DNA of 64,000 nucleotides from assembly GCA_963836405.1 (NCBI GenBank), contig CAWIJL010000003.1:505259-569258 (forward strand), in the 5' to 3' direction. This stretch comes from CAWIJJ01 sp963836405 (GTDB lineage: Bacteria > Acidobacteriota > Terriglobia > Bryobacterales > Bryobacteraceae). The notes under the pieces were generated by a model. The model was not told where the DNA came from. It ran no database searches and saw nothing but the letters and a program-made list of their open reading frames with translations. The translations under genes and the position numbers were made by a program. Positions 52,844-60,808 of this stretch are shown in pieces. Positions within the stretch are counted from its first letter, which is position 1. Each line of letters starts with the position of its first letter.

Positions 52844-53758
52844 ATGCTCGAACTGCTTTCGGTGCTGGTATTTCTGCTGGTGTCCACCGCTACCGCGGTG
52901 ATCGCCTGGCGTTTGTGGGCGTGGCGGGTGCGCGCCATGGAACGGTTGTCGGGAAAGGCGCCGGTTATCCCCGTGCTGCCGTCTCCCGCCCTGTTTTGGC
53001 GGGAACTGGTGGGCCGGATCGGCGCACACGTTCCGGCCTCTCCGAAGGACCTCCCCGCGCTCAAGCGGCGGCTGATGACGGCCGGCTTGAGGCAGCAGTC
53101 GGCCCCGGGCATTTTCCAGGGAATCCGGTGGGTCGGCACGATCACGCTGGGAGCCATCATGCTGGCGGTTTCCCTGCGCAATGCGCAGCCCTTCGATAAA
53201 GTGCTGCTCGCCACCGGCGCGGGCGTCTTGTTCGGCTTCATGCTGCCGGGCCAGCTCCTGTCCATGCGGATTTCGCGCCGCCGGCGCGCCATTCAGCGCG
53301 GGCTGCCGAATGCGCTGGACCTGATGGTCGTCTGCGTGGAATCCGGCCTCGGCATCGACCAGACCGTTGTCCAGGTGGCCAAAGAGCTTCAGGTCGCGCA
53401 CCCGGAGATCTGCGAGGAGTTCACCCTCATGAACCTGGAATTGCGCGCCGGGAAGCGCCGTGCCGAGGCGCTGCACAACCTGGCGGCGCGGACCGGCGTC
53501 GAAGACGTCAAGAAGCTGGTTGCGGTGCTGGTACAGACCGACCGCTTTGGCACCAGCGTGGCGCAGAGCCTGCGCGGCCATGCGGACTACCTGCGCACCC
53601 TGGCTCGGCAGCGGGCCGAAGAGCGGGCGGCCAAACTGGCGGTCAAGCTCGTGTTCCCGATCTTTTTCTGCGTGCTGCCGGCGCTGTTCGTGGTTACCGT
53701 AGGGCCGGTGCTGACCCGCCTGATTCGCGACCTGGGACCGATGATCGAGAACATGTGA
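52844..53758 (+). CDS. tadC: Tad inner-membrane protein TadC
   Basis: 304 residues; GspF-fold with helices near 5-25, 100-140 and 265-290. LPNALDLMVVCVESGLGIDQTV and TDRFGTSVAQSLRGHADYLRTL (shown by TDRFGTSVAQSL) are TadC hallmarks. It works with TadB as the platform for CpaF. It ends the main Tad operon; a very small membrane ORF follows 60 nt later. No TadD-type TPR gene is seen. Confidence 0.93.
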   Translation: MLELLSVLVFLLVSTATAVIAWRLWAWRVRAMERLSGKAPVIPVLPSPALFWRELVGRIGAHVPASPKDLPALKRRLMTAGLRQQSAPGIFQGIRWVGTITLGAIMLAVSLRNAQPFDKVLLATGAGVLFGFMLPGQLLSMRISRRRRAIQRGLPNALDLMVVCVESGLGIDQTVVQVAKELQVAHPEICEEFTLMNLELRAGKRRAEALHNLAARTGVEDVKKLVAVLVQTDRFGTSVAQSLRGHADYLRTLARQRAEERAAKLAVKLVFPIFFCVLPALFVVTVGPVLTRLIRDLGPMIENM

Positions 53759-53818
53759 CCAGTGCCGCTATTTGAAAATGCCGGAACGTCCGATAAGAGT
53801 TTGTAGGAAGGAAGCACA

Positions 53819-53914
53819 ATGGATCAATCGACAATTCGAATCGTGAGCGCAGTCATGGCACTGCTGCTGGCCGCGGTGTTGTTTCTGCGGCGGCGAAGCC
53901 ATAAAAGCGAATAA
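53819..53914 (+). CDS. 31-residue single-helix membrane peptide
   Basis: Begins MDQSTIRIVSAVMALLLAAV and ends FLRRRSHKSE. A strong GGAAGGAAG Shine-Dalgarno lies about 6 nt upstream. One membrane helix (about residues 7-22) with a basic cytoplasmic end. It follows tadC by 60 nt with no evident terminator, so it may belong to the Tad transcript. No known family; possibly a small membrane regulator or subunit (inference). Confidence 0.5.
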   Translation: MDQSTIRIVSAVMALLLAAVLFLRRRSHKSE

Positions 53915-54052
53915 CCAGCGATGCGGTTTCCGCCGCCGCCCGGGCGCGCCGGAGCGGAAGCCGCTGGAACGAATCCGGTGGAGGATGCCGCGCTGCGCCT
54001 CCGCCTCCGCGGCGCGCCGTCCCGCGGCGGCCCGGGCCTGCATCACCCGGAT

Positions 54053-54760
54053 TTACGGCAACTGTTCGAACGGCGTATTCCCGATCGCGTACCGCTTCCA
54101 GTCGCGGTAATCGAAGTGCCACCATTCGGAAACAAATACACGGAACCCCTGCTTTTCCATCACGCGCCGGAGCAGGTCGCGGTGCGCCCTCTGCTCCGCC
54201 GTCCCCCCTCGATAACCCGGATACGACCGCTTCGACATCTCGTCATACACACCCGGCATCTCTACTTCGCGTCCCGTCGCAAGCTCGTACAGGCTCAGGT
54301 CTACCGCGCATCCCCGGTTGTGCCGCGACCCTGCAGCCGGATTGGCCACAAACTCGTGTTTGTCGGCCGGCGTCGCGTCCCAGAACATCTTCGTCACGTA
54401 CCAGGGGCGGTACGCATCGAAAATCAACGCTCCATACCCTTTTCCCAGTAACTCCTTGTGCGCCCGCAGCAACGCTTCCGCCGCCGGCCTTTGCAAAAAG
54501 GCGCGGGCGGAGGCGTATACCCGCGTGTTCAGGAAATTGTCCGCCGTGGCATACCGGATATCGAGCTTGATGCGCGGGTCGAGCGCTCCCAGGTCCACCA
54601 GGTCGGCCGCCCGGAACTTCCCCGCCTCCCGCGGAGGAACCGCGCGCAACGCCTCGACGCGCAATTCCTCCACCGGCCGGACCGGCGTAATCCGGAAGAT
54701 CGCCGGCCGCTCCTGCCCTGCCAGCGCGAACGCCAGCAACAATGCCGCCCATCGTGCCAT
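54053..54760 (-). CDS. D-alanyl-D-alanine dipeptidase, VanX/DdpX type
   Basis: 235 residues from the Met at 54760, which begins a signal peptide (MARWAALLLAFALAGQ). Zinc peptidase of family M15D. Visible are IFDAYRPWYVTKMFW, metal ligands in SRHNRGCAVDLSLYEL (SxHxxGxAxD) and SEWWHFDYRDW with the catalytic Glu and last His ligand. It cleaves D-Ala-D-Ala. With no vanA/vanH here, a role in cell-wall peptide recycling or dipeptide use is more likely than vancomycin resistance. It is divergent from the DUF1080 gene. Confidence 0.9.
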   Translation of the reverse strand: MARWAALLLAFALAGQERPAIFRITPVRPVEELRVEALRAVPPREAGKFRAADLVDLGALDPRIKLDIRYATADNFLNTRVYASARAFLQRPAAEALLRAHKELLGKGYGALIFDAYRPWYVTKMFWDATPADKHEFVANPAAGSRHNRGCAVDLSLYELATGREVEMPGVYDEMSKRSYPGYRGGTAEQRAHRDLLRRVMEKQGFRVFVSEWWHFDYRDWKRYAIGNTPFEQLP

Positions 54761-54843
54761 TCCGGCATTGTACGCCCCGCGCCATTCGGGAATCGAAGAT
54801 CTGTTGGTGTGAATGCGTTCCCGCCGGTATAGACTATGGTCTG

Positions 54844-55533
54844 ATGATCCCGAATGCCGCAGCACGGAAATCGATGCCCGGTTTCGCCTGCTGGCTTCTG
54901 CTCGGCCTGCTGCTCCCTGCCGCCCTCCTGAGGGGCCAGGCCCCCGATCCCGCCGGAAACTGGCGGCCCCTGTTCGACGGCAAGTCCCTGACCGGCTGGA
55001 CGGAATCGGATTTTCTCGGCGCCGGCAAAGTCACCGTGTCCGGCGGCGTGGTCACGCTGGGAAAGGGCGCCATGACCGGCATTCGCTGGGCAGGTTCCTC
55101 CCTGCCGTTCCCCAAGTCCGGTTACGAAATCCGGGTGGAGGCCGCGCGCCTCGCTGGAGGTGACTTCTTCGCCGGCATCACCTTCCCGGTGGGCGATTCC
55201 TACTGCACCTGGATCAACGGCGGATGGGGGGGCGAGGTCGTGGGCCTGTCCAGCATCGACGGCGCCGATGCCTCCATGAACGAAACGAGCCTGAACTGGA
55301 AGTTCGAAACCGGCCGCTGGTATACCTTCCGCCTGCGCGTGACCCCCACCTCCATCGCCGCCTGGATCGACGAGGAGCCCGTCATCGAAACCTCCACCAC
55401 CGGGAAGTGGATCGCCCTGCGCGAGGGCGAGATCGAACACTCCGCTCCGTTCGGCGTCGCGACCTATTCCACTACGGCGGGTGTACGAAAGATCGACTGG
55501 AGGCCGCTGCCGGCCGCCGCCTCCGGCCGATAG
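54844..55533 (+). CDS. Secreted DUF1080 (3-keto-disaccharide hydrolase-like) protein
   Basis: 229 residues with a signal peptide (SMPGFACWLLLGLLLPAALL). The concanavalin-like DUF1080 domain begins GNWRPLFDGKSLTGWTES and includes GYEIRVEAARLAGGDFFAGI and later GRWYTFRLRVTPTSIAAWIDEE, ending GVATYSTTAGVRKIDWRPL. Family members cleave 3-ketoglycosides formed by Gfo/Idh dehydrogenases. The following gene encodes just such an oxidoreductase. The pairing is good support. Confidence 0.82.
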   Translation: MIPNAAARKSMPGFACWLLLGLLLPAALLRGQAPDPAGNWRPLFDGKSLTGWTESDFLGAGKVTVSGGVVTLGKGAMTGIRWAGSSLPFPKSGYEIRVEAARLAGGDFFAGITFPVGDSYCTWINGGWGGEVVGLSSIDGADASMNETSLNWKFETGRWYTFRLRVTPTSIAAWIDEEPVIETSTTGKWIALREGEIEHSAPFGVATYSTTAGVRKIDWRPLPAAASGR

Positions 55534-55623
55534 TTGCCCCAGTTTTCCCTTGTGACAGGATCCCACTGGTGGTAAAGTCAACACAAGATTCAAAGAGCCT
55601 CATATCTGTTTTCCGAGGAGACC

Positions 55624-57045
55624 ATGGCGAAACAAGAAGATGGCGTGACTAGACGAAAATTTGGAAAGGCCCTGACCACCGCGGGCGCCGCCGTTGCGGC
55701 TGGCACACCGGTTTTGGCCCAGGCCCAGGCCCCGGCCCCGGCCGGCCAGGCTCCGGCCGGCCAGGCTCCGGCCGGCGGCCGGGGGGCACCCGCAATCGGA
55801 CCCGTGGTTGTCGGCAACTACGCCCTGAACGACCAGTTGGTTTTCGGCGGAATCGGCATCCGCAACCGCGGCATGAGCGACCTCCGGCAATTGCTGGGCG
55901 ATCAGCGCGTGCGGTTCGTGGCCATCGCGGACATTCGCGAGAGCGCCCGGGAAACCGTCAAGAGCACGGTGGACAATTATTACAAGAACAACGATTGCGT
56001 CATGTATCGCGATCCGTCGGAAATCCTGGCGCGGACCGATATCGACGCCCTCCTGATTGCCACCAGCGACCGGTGGCACGGCCCCATGGCCATGTGGGCC
56101 GCCCAGTCCGGCAAGGACATGTACATCGAGAAGCCCGGCGCCATGTCGATCAATGAGAGCTACGCCGTGGCCGACAACGTTCGCCGCTACGGCGTGGTTT
56201 ACCAGTCCGGCTGCCAGCGCAAGAACCAGTTCGCTTTCGAGTTCGCCGTCGGCCTGGCGCGAAGCGGCAAACTCGGCCGGCTGACGGCGGTGCACGCCGA
56301 TACAGCCATCGGCCTGGGCACCGTGGATGCGGGCGGTCACGGCTGGTGGCCCGCCGAAAGTCCGGAGCCCGATCCGTTGGTTTTCAATTGGGACAAGTGG
56401 CTTGGCCCCTGCCTCTGGCGGCCCTACAATTCCAACTATGCGGATCGCGGCCGCGGCGAGTTCTGGGATTTTCACGCCGGACTGCTGGAGTGGGCGTCCC
56501 ACACCGTCGCCATGGCGCAATGGGCGGCGGACATGGAGCACACCGAACCCATCGAGTACGTGCCGGAGGGTGCCAGCTTCCGCGGCGACGGACTGATCGA
56601 GCGGTACACCATCTACTGCCGCTATGCCAATGGCATACAGCTCGTCCTGCGTAATCACAGCTGGAACCTGCTCGGTTCGTGCAGCAACCGGTTCGAAGGC
56701 ACCGAAGGCTGGGTCGAGACGGGAGATAGCGGACGCATCGAAGTATCGCCCAATCTAAAGTCGCTGCTGCCCACCCGCCAGGGTACCCGGTACGACCCCA
56801 CCGCCGAACACATCCGCGAATTCATTCAAAGCATCCGCTCGCGGACCCCACCCCGCGCCAATGCCGACGTGACCGCCCACACCCACGTGGCCTCCCACGC
56901 GGCCTGGATCGCCGCCCAATTGAACCGGAAAGTGACCTGGGATCCCGCCAAACGAATGTTCATCAATGACGAGGAAGCGAACCGCATGCGCAGCAGGGCG
57001 TATCGCGAGCCCTGGCGGATGGACGCGCTGGCCACCAATATGTAA
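55624..57045 (+). CDS. Tat-exported Gfo/Idh/MocA oxidoreductase
   Basis: 473 residues. Tat signal VTRRKFGKALTTAGAAVAA, then a low-complexity linker with repeated AGQAP units (residues about 36-52), then the NAD(P) fold (GGIGIRNRGMSDL, VAIADIRES) and catalytic block DRWHGPMAMWAAQSGKDMYIEKPGA. The C-terminal domain includes HAGLLEWASHTVAMAQWA. Likely oxidises a glycoside C3 hydroxyl in the periplasm, upstream of DUF1080 cleavage (inference). It is separated from the HEAT gene by 30 nt. Confidence 0.88.
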   Translation: MAKQEDGVTRRKFGKALTTAGAAVAAGTPVLAQAQAPAPAGQAPAGQAPAGGRGAPAIGPVVVGNYALNDQLVFGGIGIRNRGMSDLRQLLGDQRVRFVAIADIRESARETVKSTVDNYYKNNDCVMYRDPSEILARTDIDALLIATSDRWHGPMAMWAAQSGKDMYIEKPGAMSINESYAVADNVRRYGVVYQSGCQRKNQFAFEFAVGLARSGKLGRLTAVHADTAIGLGTVDAGGHGWWPAESPEPDPLVFNWDKWLGPCLWRPYNSNYADRGRGEFWDFHAGLLEWASHTVAMAQWAADMEHTEPIEYVPEGASFRGDGLIERYTIYCRYANGIQLVLRNHSWNLLGSCSNRFEGTEGWVETGDSGRIEVSPNLKSLLPTRQGTRYDPTAEHIREFIQSIRSRTPPRANADVTAHTHVASHAAWIAAQLNRKVTWDPAKRMFINDEEANRMRSRAYREPWRMDALATNM

Positions 57046-57075
57046 GGAACCGGAGAAAAAAGGAGATCACTGCAC

Positions 57076-57897
57076 ATGCCACAGGCACAAACACAACCAC
57101 CGCAAGGAGCGCAGGGAACGCAGGGAGCACCGGGACGCGGAGGCGCTCAGGGCCAGGCGGGCGGCGGCAGGGGAGGAGCGCGCACCCCGCCTCCAACCGT
57201 CCCTCCCGAATTCGACGGGCTGGCGATCTGGAAACTGGATCCGGCCAGACTCCTCGCCATGGTCAAAGATCCCAATTCGACCGTCTTTCAGAAAGCCATC
57301 GCCTGCAAGAAGCTGGCGTTTGTGGGAGGTAAGGAAGCGGTGCAGCCGATGGCCGCGCTGCTGAGCCACCCGCAACTTTCCTGTTACGCCCGCTTCGGCC
57401 TCGAGCCCAACCCCGATCCCTCGGTTGACGAGGCGTTGCGCGCCGCCCTGCCCAACCTGACCGGGCGGCTACAGGTCGGCGTCATCACTACCATCGGCGT
57501 GCGCAAGGACGCAAGAGCGCTCGATGCCCTCACCAAGCTCATCGATAGCGCCGATCCCGAAGTCGCCGGAGCGGCGTCCGCGTCGGTGGGCATGATCGGC
57601 GGAATGCAGGCTTCGCGAGTGCTGCAGGCGGCGCTCGGCCGCACCAAACCTCCGGTATTTCCGGTGGTGGCGCGGGCCACGCTGTTGTGCGCCGAAAGCC
57701 TGGTGGGCGCCAATCGCCCGCGCGCCCTCGAACTGTACACCCAACTGAGCGCCACAACCATGCCCGGCCCCGTGCGCCGTTCGGCGCTTCGCGTACTCAA
57801 CGCAGCCGGCCCCGCACCGCCGCCATCGAAGTTGTGGCCCGCTCCCACCGGTGCGGCCGCCGCGGCGGATAAGAGCGGCTTCCTCGGCCGCGAGTAG
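57076..57897 (+). CDS. HEAT-repeat protein with a Gly/Gln-rich N-terminus
   Basis: 273 residues. The first 40 or so residues are Q/G/A/P-rich (PPQGAQGTQGAPGRGGAQG) and probably disordered. Then HEAT-type helical repeats: TVFQKAIACKKLAFVGGKEAV, VIITTIGVRKDARALDALTKL (read from VITTIGVRKDARALDAL), AGAASASVGMIGGMQASRVL and RALELYTQL. No signal peptide is evident. Follows the Gfo/Idh gene closely, so it may be a protein-binding partner for it. No enzymatic residues seen. Confidence 0.7.
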   Translation: MPQAQTQPPQGAQGTQGAPGRGGAQGQAGGGRGGARTPPPTVPPEFDGLAIWKLDPARLLAMVKDPNSTVFQKAIACKKLAFVGGKEAVQPMAALLSHPQLSCYARFGLEPNPDPSVDEALRAALPNLTGRLQVGVITTIGVRKDARALDALTKLIDSADPEVAGAASASVGMIGGMQASRVLQAALGRTKPPVFPVVARATLLCAESLVGANRPRALELYTQLSATTMPGPVRRSALRVLNAAGPAPPPSKLWPAPTGAAAAADKSGFLGRE

Positions 57898-57912
57898 CAG
57901 AGTCTTATATAC

Positions 57913-57937
57913 GGCCGGGGCGCTTCACGCCCCGGCC
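57913..57937 (+). terminator. Perfect GC hairpin after the HEAT-repeat gene
   Basis: GGCCGGGGCG pairs perfectly with CGCCCCGGCC around loop CTTCA, 16 nt past the stop. Only a weak tail follows, but position and strength fit the end of the DUF1080-Gfo/Idh-HEAT unit. Confidence 0.6.
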
Positions 57938-58029
57938 CATCCACCCTCCCTTCCGAAACCGGCGCGGGGCTCCGCTCTCAGCCGGGGAACAAATCCGCCC
58001 GTTCCGGCGTCTGTAGGCTCGGATCTACC

Positions 58030-58996
58030 ATGACTACGACGGGGTATTCTCCTTATCGAACCCCGGCGGCACGAGATCTCTGCCACCGCTACCTTGACGA
58101 TCTGGCCGCGCGCCAGTGGCCGATCGTATCCGAAGAACGCATGGTCCCGACGGCGTTCGGGGCAACAACTCGTTCGCATCAGCGGCCCGCCGGCCGCACC
58201 CCTGCTCATCCTGTTGCACGGCGCGGGAGCGACTTCGCTCATGTGGGCGCCCAACATCGAAGCGCTGTCCAGGGACTTCCGAACGGCAGCCGTGGACCAG
58301 ATCGGCGAGTTCGGCAAAAGCGTTTCCGCCCGGCCCGTCAAGTCTCTTCCCGATCTCGTCGCGTGGCTGGACGATCTCGTCGGAACACTGGGGGCGGGTG
58401 AGCGGGTCAGCATGGCCGGCCTGTCGTACGGCGGAGCATTGGCGGCCCAGTACGCGCTGCACCATCCCGAGCGCCTCCAGCAGGTGGTCTTGCTCGCGCC
58501 CGGCGCGACCGTTCTACGCCCACCGGCCGGGTTCTGGCTCCGCCTGATAGTGCTCGGGGTCGCCAGGAAGAAAGGCTTGCGAGCCTTCTTCCGCTGGATC
58601 TTCGCGGACATGGCCCGCGCCGATCCGCAGTGGATCGATTCGACCATCGAACTGTTGTCGCTGAATATGCGCTCGGTCCAGCGGCACAGGGTGCCGATTC
58701 CGCCGGTGTTGACCGATGCCGAATGGGCGGCGCTACGTCCACGAACATTGTTCCTGGCCGGCGAAAACGAGGTCATCTACTCCGCCGAAAGGGCCGTGCG
58801 CCGCCTGAAGCGGGTAGCTCCACAGGTCACTCCCGAAATCATTCCGGGCGCCGGTCACGATCTGACTTTTGTGCAGACAGCGAGGGTCGACGACAGGATC
58901 CTCGAGTTTTTAAAAGCCCGGCCTGAGTCGATGGCCGCGCCGGTTCACGCGCGCGCAGCGGGCGACCAGTACGGTTCGCCCGAAGGCATGAACTGA
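58030..58996 (+). CDS. Alpha/beta hydrolase, interrupted by a one-base frameshift
   Basis: The N-terminal frame (MTTTGYSPYRTPAARDLCHR to ERMVPTAFG) changes frame at the GGGG of 58159-58162. Dropping one G gives a smooth AFG-QQLVRISGP junction, then LLILLHGAGATSLMWAPNIEAL, the nucleophile elbow MAGLSYGGALAAQYAL, TLFLAGENEVIY and GAGHDLTF with the catalytic His. The restored protein has about 321 residues, as expected for this family. The single extra G resembles the ftsZ lesion, so assembly error is likely. Its 3' end overlaps the end of the convergent NIF3-like gene by 52 nt. Confidence 0.82.
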
Positions 58997-59736
58997 ACGG
59001 GAATATCCTTGATGAACGTGCGCAGCCAATTGGCTACGTCCTCCATTCCCGGCTCTTCCGAAATGGCGTGTCCCAGGATGATCTGCCCTTTGTTCATCCC
59101 GAGGAACGCCGCATCCAGGGCATACTCCGTGGGATCGTAGGCATTCCCGGTTTCGGGGTTCTCGCCATTGATCACCACATCCACGTCCGGCGAGAAACGT
59201 CCGGTACTGTATCCCATCCCGGCCGTGCCGGTGCTTACCCGTGCCTTCGGGTCGCCCACCACGCGCAACGCCTTCGAACCTGTTCTGCGCCGGATACTCG
59301 CCGCCAGTTCTTCAAGCGTGGTTGTGGGAAACCTGTAGATTCGCGGGTTTTGCGGATCGCGGGCGGACCATCCTAATGCCCGCAACAGCCCCGTCATGAT
59401 GAAATCGGGCCGGTGGGAGTGCGCGTGATCGTGCAGACGGAGAATGACCATCCCGTTCTTCGCGCAAAACTCCGTCTTGAACCGGTAGACCGCGTCATCC
59501 GTCATGCCCTTCGTATCGTCCCGATCGTTCCAGTAGGTGGTCTCGTGCCCCACCACCAGGTTCATCCCCGCGGCGTGGGCGCGTTGAAGCAAATCGAGCG
59601 TGGGCATGAAGCAAGTCGCGATGCCCTTGACCTCCTGGTTCGGATCCCCGGCGTGAAACACGTCGCGGTAGGTGTTCTCGTTCCAGGGCGATCCAAGGTT
59701 CTTTTTGATCAAGGCGAGAACGTCGTTCGCAGTCAT
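58945..59736 (-). CDS. NIF3/DUF34-like metal-binding protein
   Basis: 263 residues. The N-terminal half fits NIF3: VKGIATCFMPTLDLLQRAHAAGMNLVVGHETTYW, where a His-Glu pair replaces the usual HHP; LRLHDHAHSHRPDFIMTGL supplies further His ligands (LHDHAHSH). The late GHAISEEPGMEDVANWL holds another His and Glu. NIF3 proteins bind two metals; GTP cyclohydrolase- or amidohydrolase-like roles have been proposed. Its start directly abuts the stop of the upstream paralogue. Confidence 0.75.
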   Translation of the reverse strand: MTANDVLALIKKNLGSPWNENTYRDVFHAGDPNQEVKGIATCFMPTLDLLQRAHAAGMNLVVGHETTYWNDRDDTKGMTDDAVYRFKTEFCAKNGMVILRLHDHAHSHRPDFIMTGLLRALGWSARDPQNPRIYRFPTTTLEELAASIRRRTGSKALRVVGDPKARVSTGTAGMGYSTGRFSPDVDVVINGENPETGNAYDPTEYALDAAFLGMNKGQIILGHAISEEPGMEDVANWLRTFIKDIPVQFMPSGEPYWSPAARA

Positions 59737-60639
59737 CTAGGCCGGCCTCCAATACGGATCGCCGGCGGGCAGCCAGCGCACCGGAACGTCGGGGACTAAT
59801 TTTCTCAGCCAATCGGCGCAGACGTTCATTCCCGGCTCTTCCGACAGCACGCGCCCCAGCATGATCAGCCCCTTCTTCTGACCGGCTGCGACCGTGTCCT
59901 GCGCATACTCGACCGACTCCCACTCGCGCGTCTCGCCCGCCAGGACGAGATCCGAATCCGGGAGCGCCTTCAGGGAAGCGGCGAGCGGGGAAACGCCGGG
60001 AAGAATCGCGATTCGGCGCACGCGGCTTTCGCGGTCGCCAACCACGCGAATGCCGGCGCGCGCCTTCAGCCGCGAGGCCAGACTTTCCGCCAAAGCCCCG
60101 ATCGTTATGGCAGGGACGTCGTATCGCAACGGATCGCCGCCCGTCTGATATTTCGTCCAGCCCATGGCCTCCGCCAGACCAGTCGCGAAGGGGTCGGGCC
60201 TTCGGGCGCGCCAATTGTCGGAGAAGCGGAAAACGACCAGTCCGTTCTTGCGAATGAACTCTTTCTTCGCGACAAGCACCGGATCCTCCGGGCTGACACC
60301 GCCCATCCCGCGTCCCGCGGCGGCGGAGGCAGCCGCCATGCCGTCCGTCTGGCTGAAGAAAACCGGCTCGAGTGAGAGGACCAGGTTTGTTTTCTCGCGT
60401 ACCGCGCGGCTGAGCACATCCAGCGTCGCCATCGCCGTGGTCGCCACGCCGGAAGCCACAGTCGAGGGCTCTCCCGCCTTGAAACCATCCAGGCCCTCCG
60501 TCCACGGAATTCCCAGGTTCGTCTTGACCAGTTCAACCACCTGCTCCGCCGTGAGTTGACGGCGCTGCGCCGCCAGCCTGGCCGCGGACGCGACGGAGAC
60601 ACCCGTGAGGTGGGCAAACTGACGCCTGCTGATGGCCAT
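59737..60639 (-). CDS. Tat-exported NIF3-like paralogue without metal ligands
   Basis: 300 residues from the Met at 60639, which starts a Tat signal (MAISRRQFAHLTG). It is clearly related to the next gene: the ends LSEEPGMNVCADWLRKL and VRWLPAGDPYWRP match SEEPGMEDVANWLRTF and VQFMPSGEPYW. The metal-site residues are lost: GHETTYW becomes SLEPVFF, and the LHDHAHSH block becomes FSDNWRAR. So it is a degenerate, probably non-metal-binding partner. The two form a tandem pair with no gap. Confidence 0.7.
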   Translation of the reverse strand: MAISRRQFAHLTGVSVASAARLAAQRRQLTAEQVVELVKTNLGIPWTEGLDGFKAGEPSTVASGVATTAMATLDVLSRAVREKTNLVLSLEPVFFSQTDGMAAASAAAGRGMGGVSPEDPVLVAKKEFIRKNGLVVFRFSDNWRARRPDPFATGLAEAMGWTKYQTGGDPLRYDVPAITIGALAESLASRLKARAGIRVVGDRESRVRRIAILPGVSPLAASLKALPDSDLVLAGETREWESVEYAQDTVAAGQKKGLIMLGRVLSEEPGMNVCADWLRKLVPDVPVRWLPAGDPYWRPA

Positions 60640-60673
60640 GTGGCAAATGATATCCCGCCCGCGGGGCCCTGTC

Positions 60674-60718
60674 CAGCACGAGCCCGCCCAGCACGAGCCC
60701 GCCCAGCACGAGCCCGCC
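60674..60718. repeat. Three exact 15-bp tandem repeats
   Basis: CAGCACGAGCCCGCC is repeated three times without error in the gap between the NIF3-like start (60639) and the ppiD promoter. It is too short and unspaced for a CRISPR array. It lies upstream of both genes, so copy number could alter spacing or expression. Confidence 0.9.
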
Positions 60719-60765
60719 CATGCGCCATGCCGTCGACTGTGGCGGATTCTGCCGAAAGAATTCGA

Positions 60766-60771
60766 TATAAT
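60766..60771 (+). promoter_or_regulatory. Consensus -10 (TATAAT) for ppiD
   Basis: TATAAT would give a start near 60778 and a leader of about 31 nt before the ppiD ATG at 60809; AGGAG lies at 60793-60797. No clear -35 is seen. Confidence 0.45.
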
Positions 60772-60808
60772 GGTATTTCCCCGTCTTTTAACAGGAGTTT
60801 CTCTCAGC

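Noticed and set aside
50849..53581. 910-residue open frame on the minus strand
   Set aside because: It is antisense to cpaF, tadB and tadC; such long mirror frames are common at this GC content and it shows no family motif.
53921..54451. Plus-strand open frame after the 31-residue peptide
   Set aside because: Mostly antisense to the VanX-type gene, Pro/Arg-rich, with no recognisable domain or ribosome site.
54053..54760. Vancomycin resistance locus
   Set aside because: Only a VanX-type dipeptidase is present, with a signal peptide and no vanH, vanA, vanR or vanS; recycling is likelier.
60674..60718. CRISPR or attachment-site repeat
   Set aside because: Only three adjacent 15-bp copies, no spacers and no integrase or tRNA nearby.
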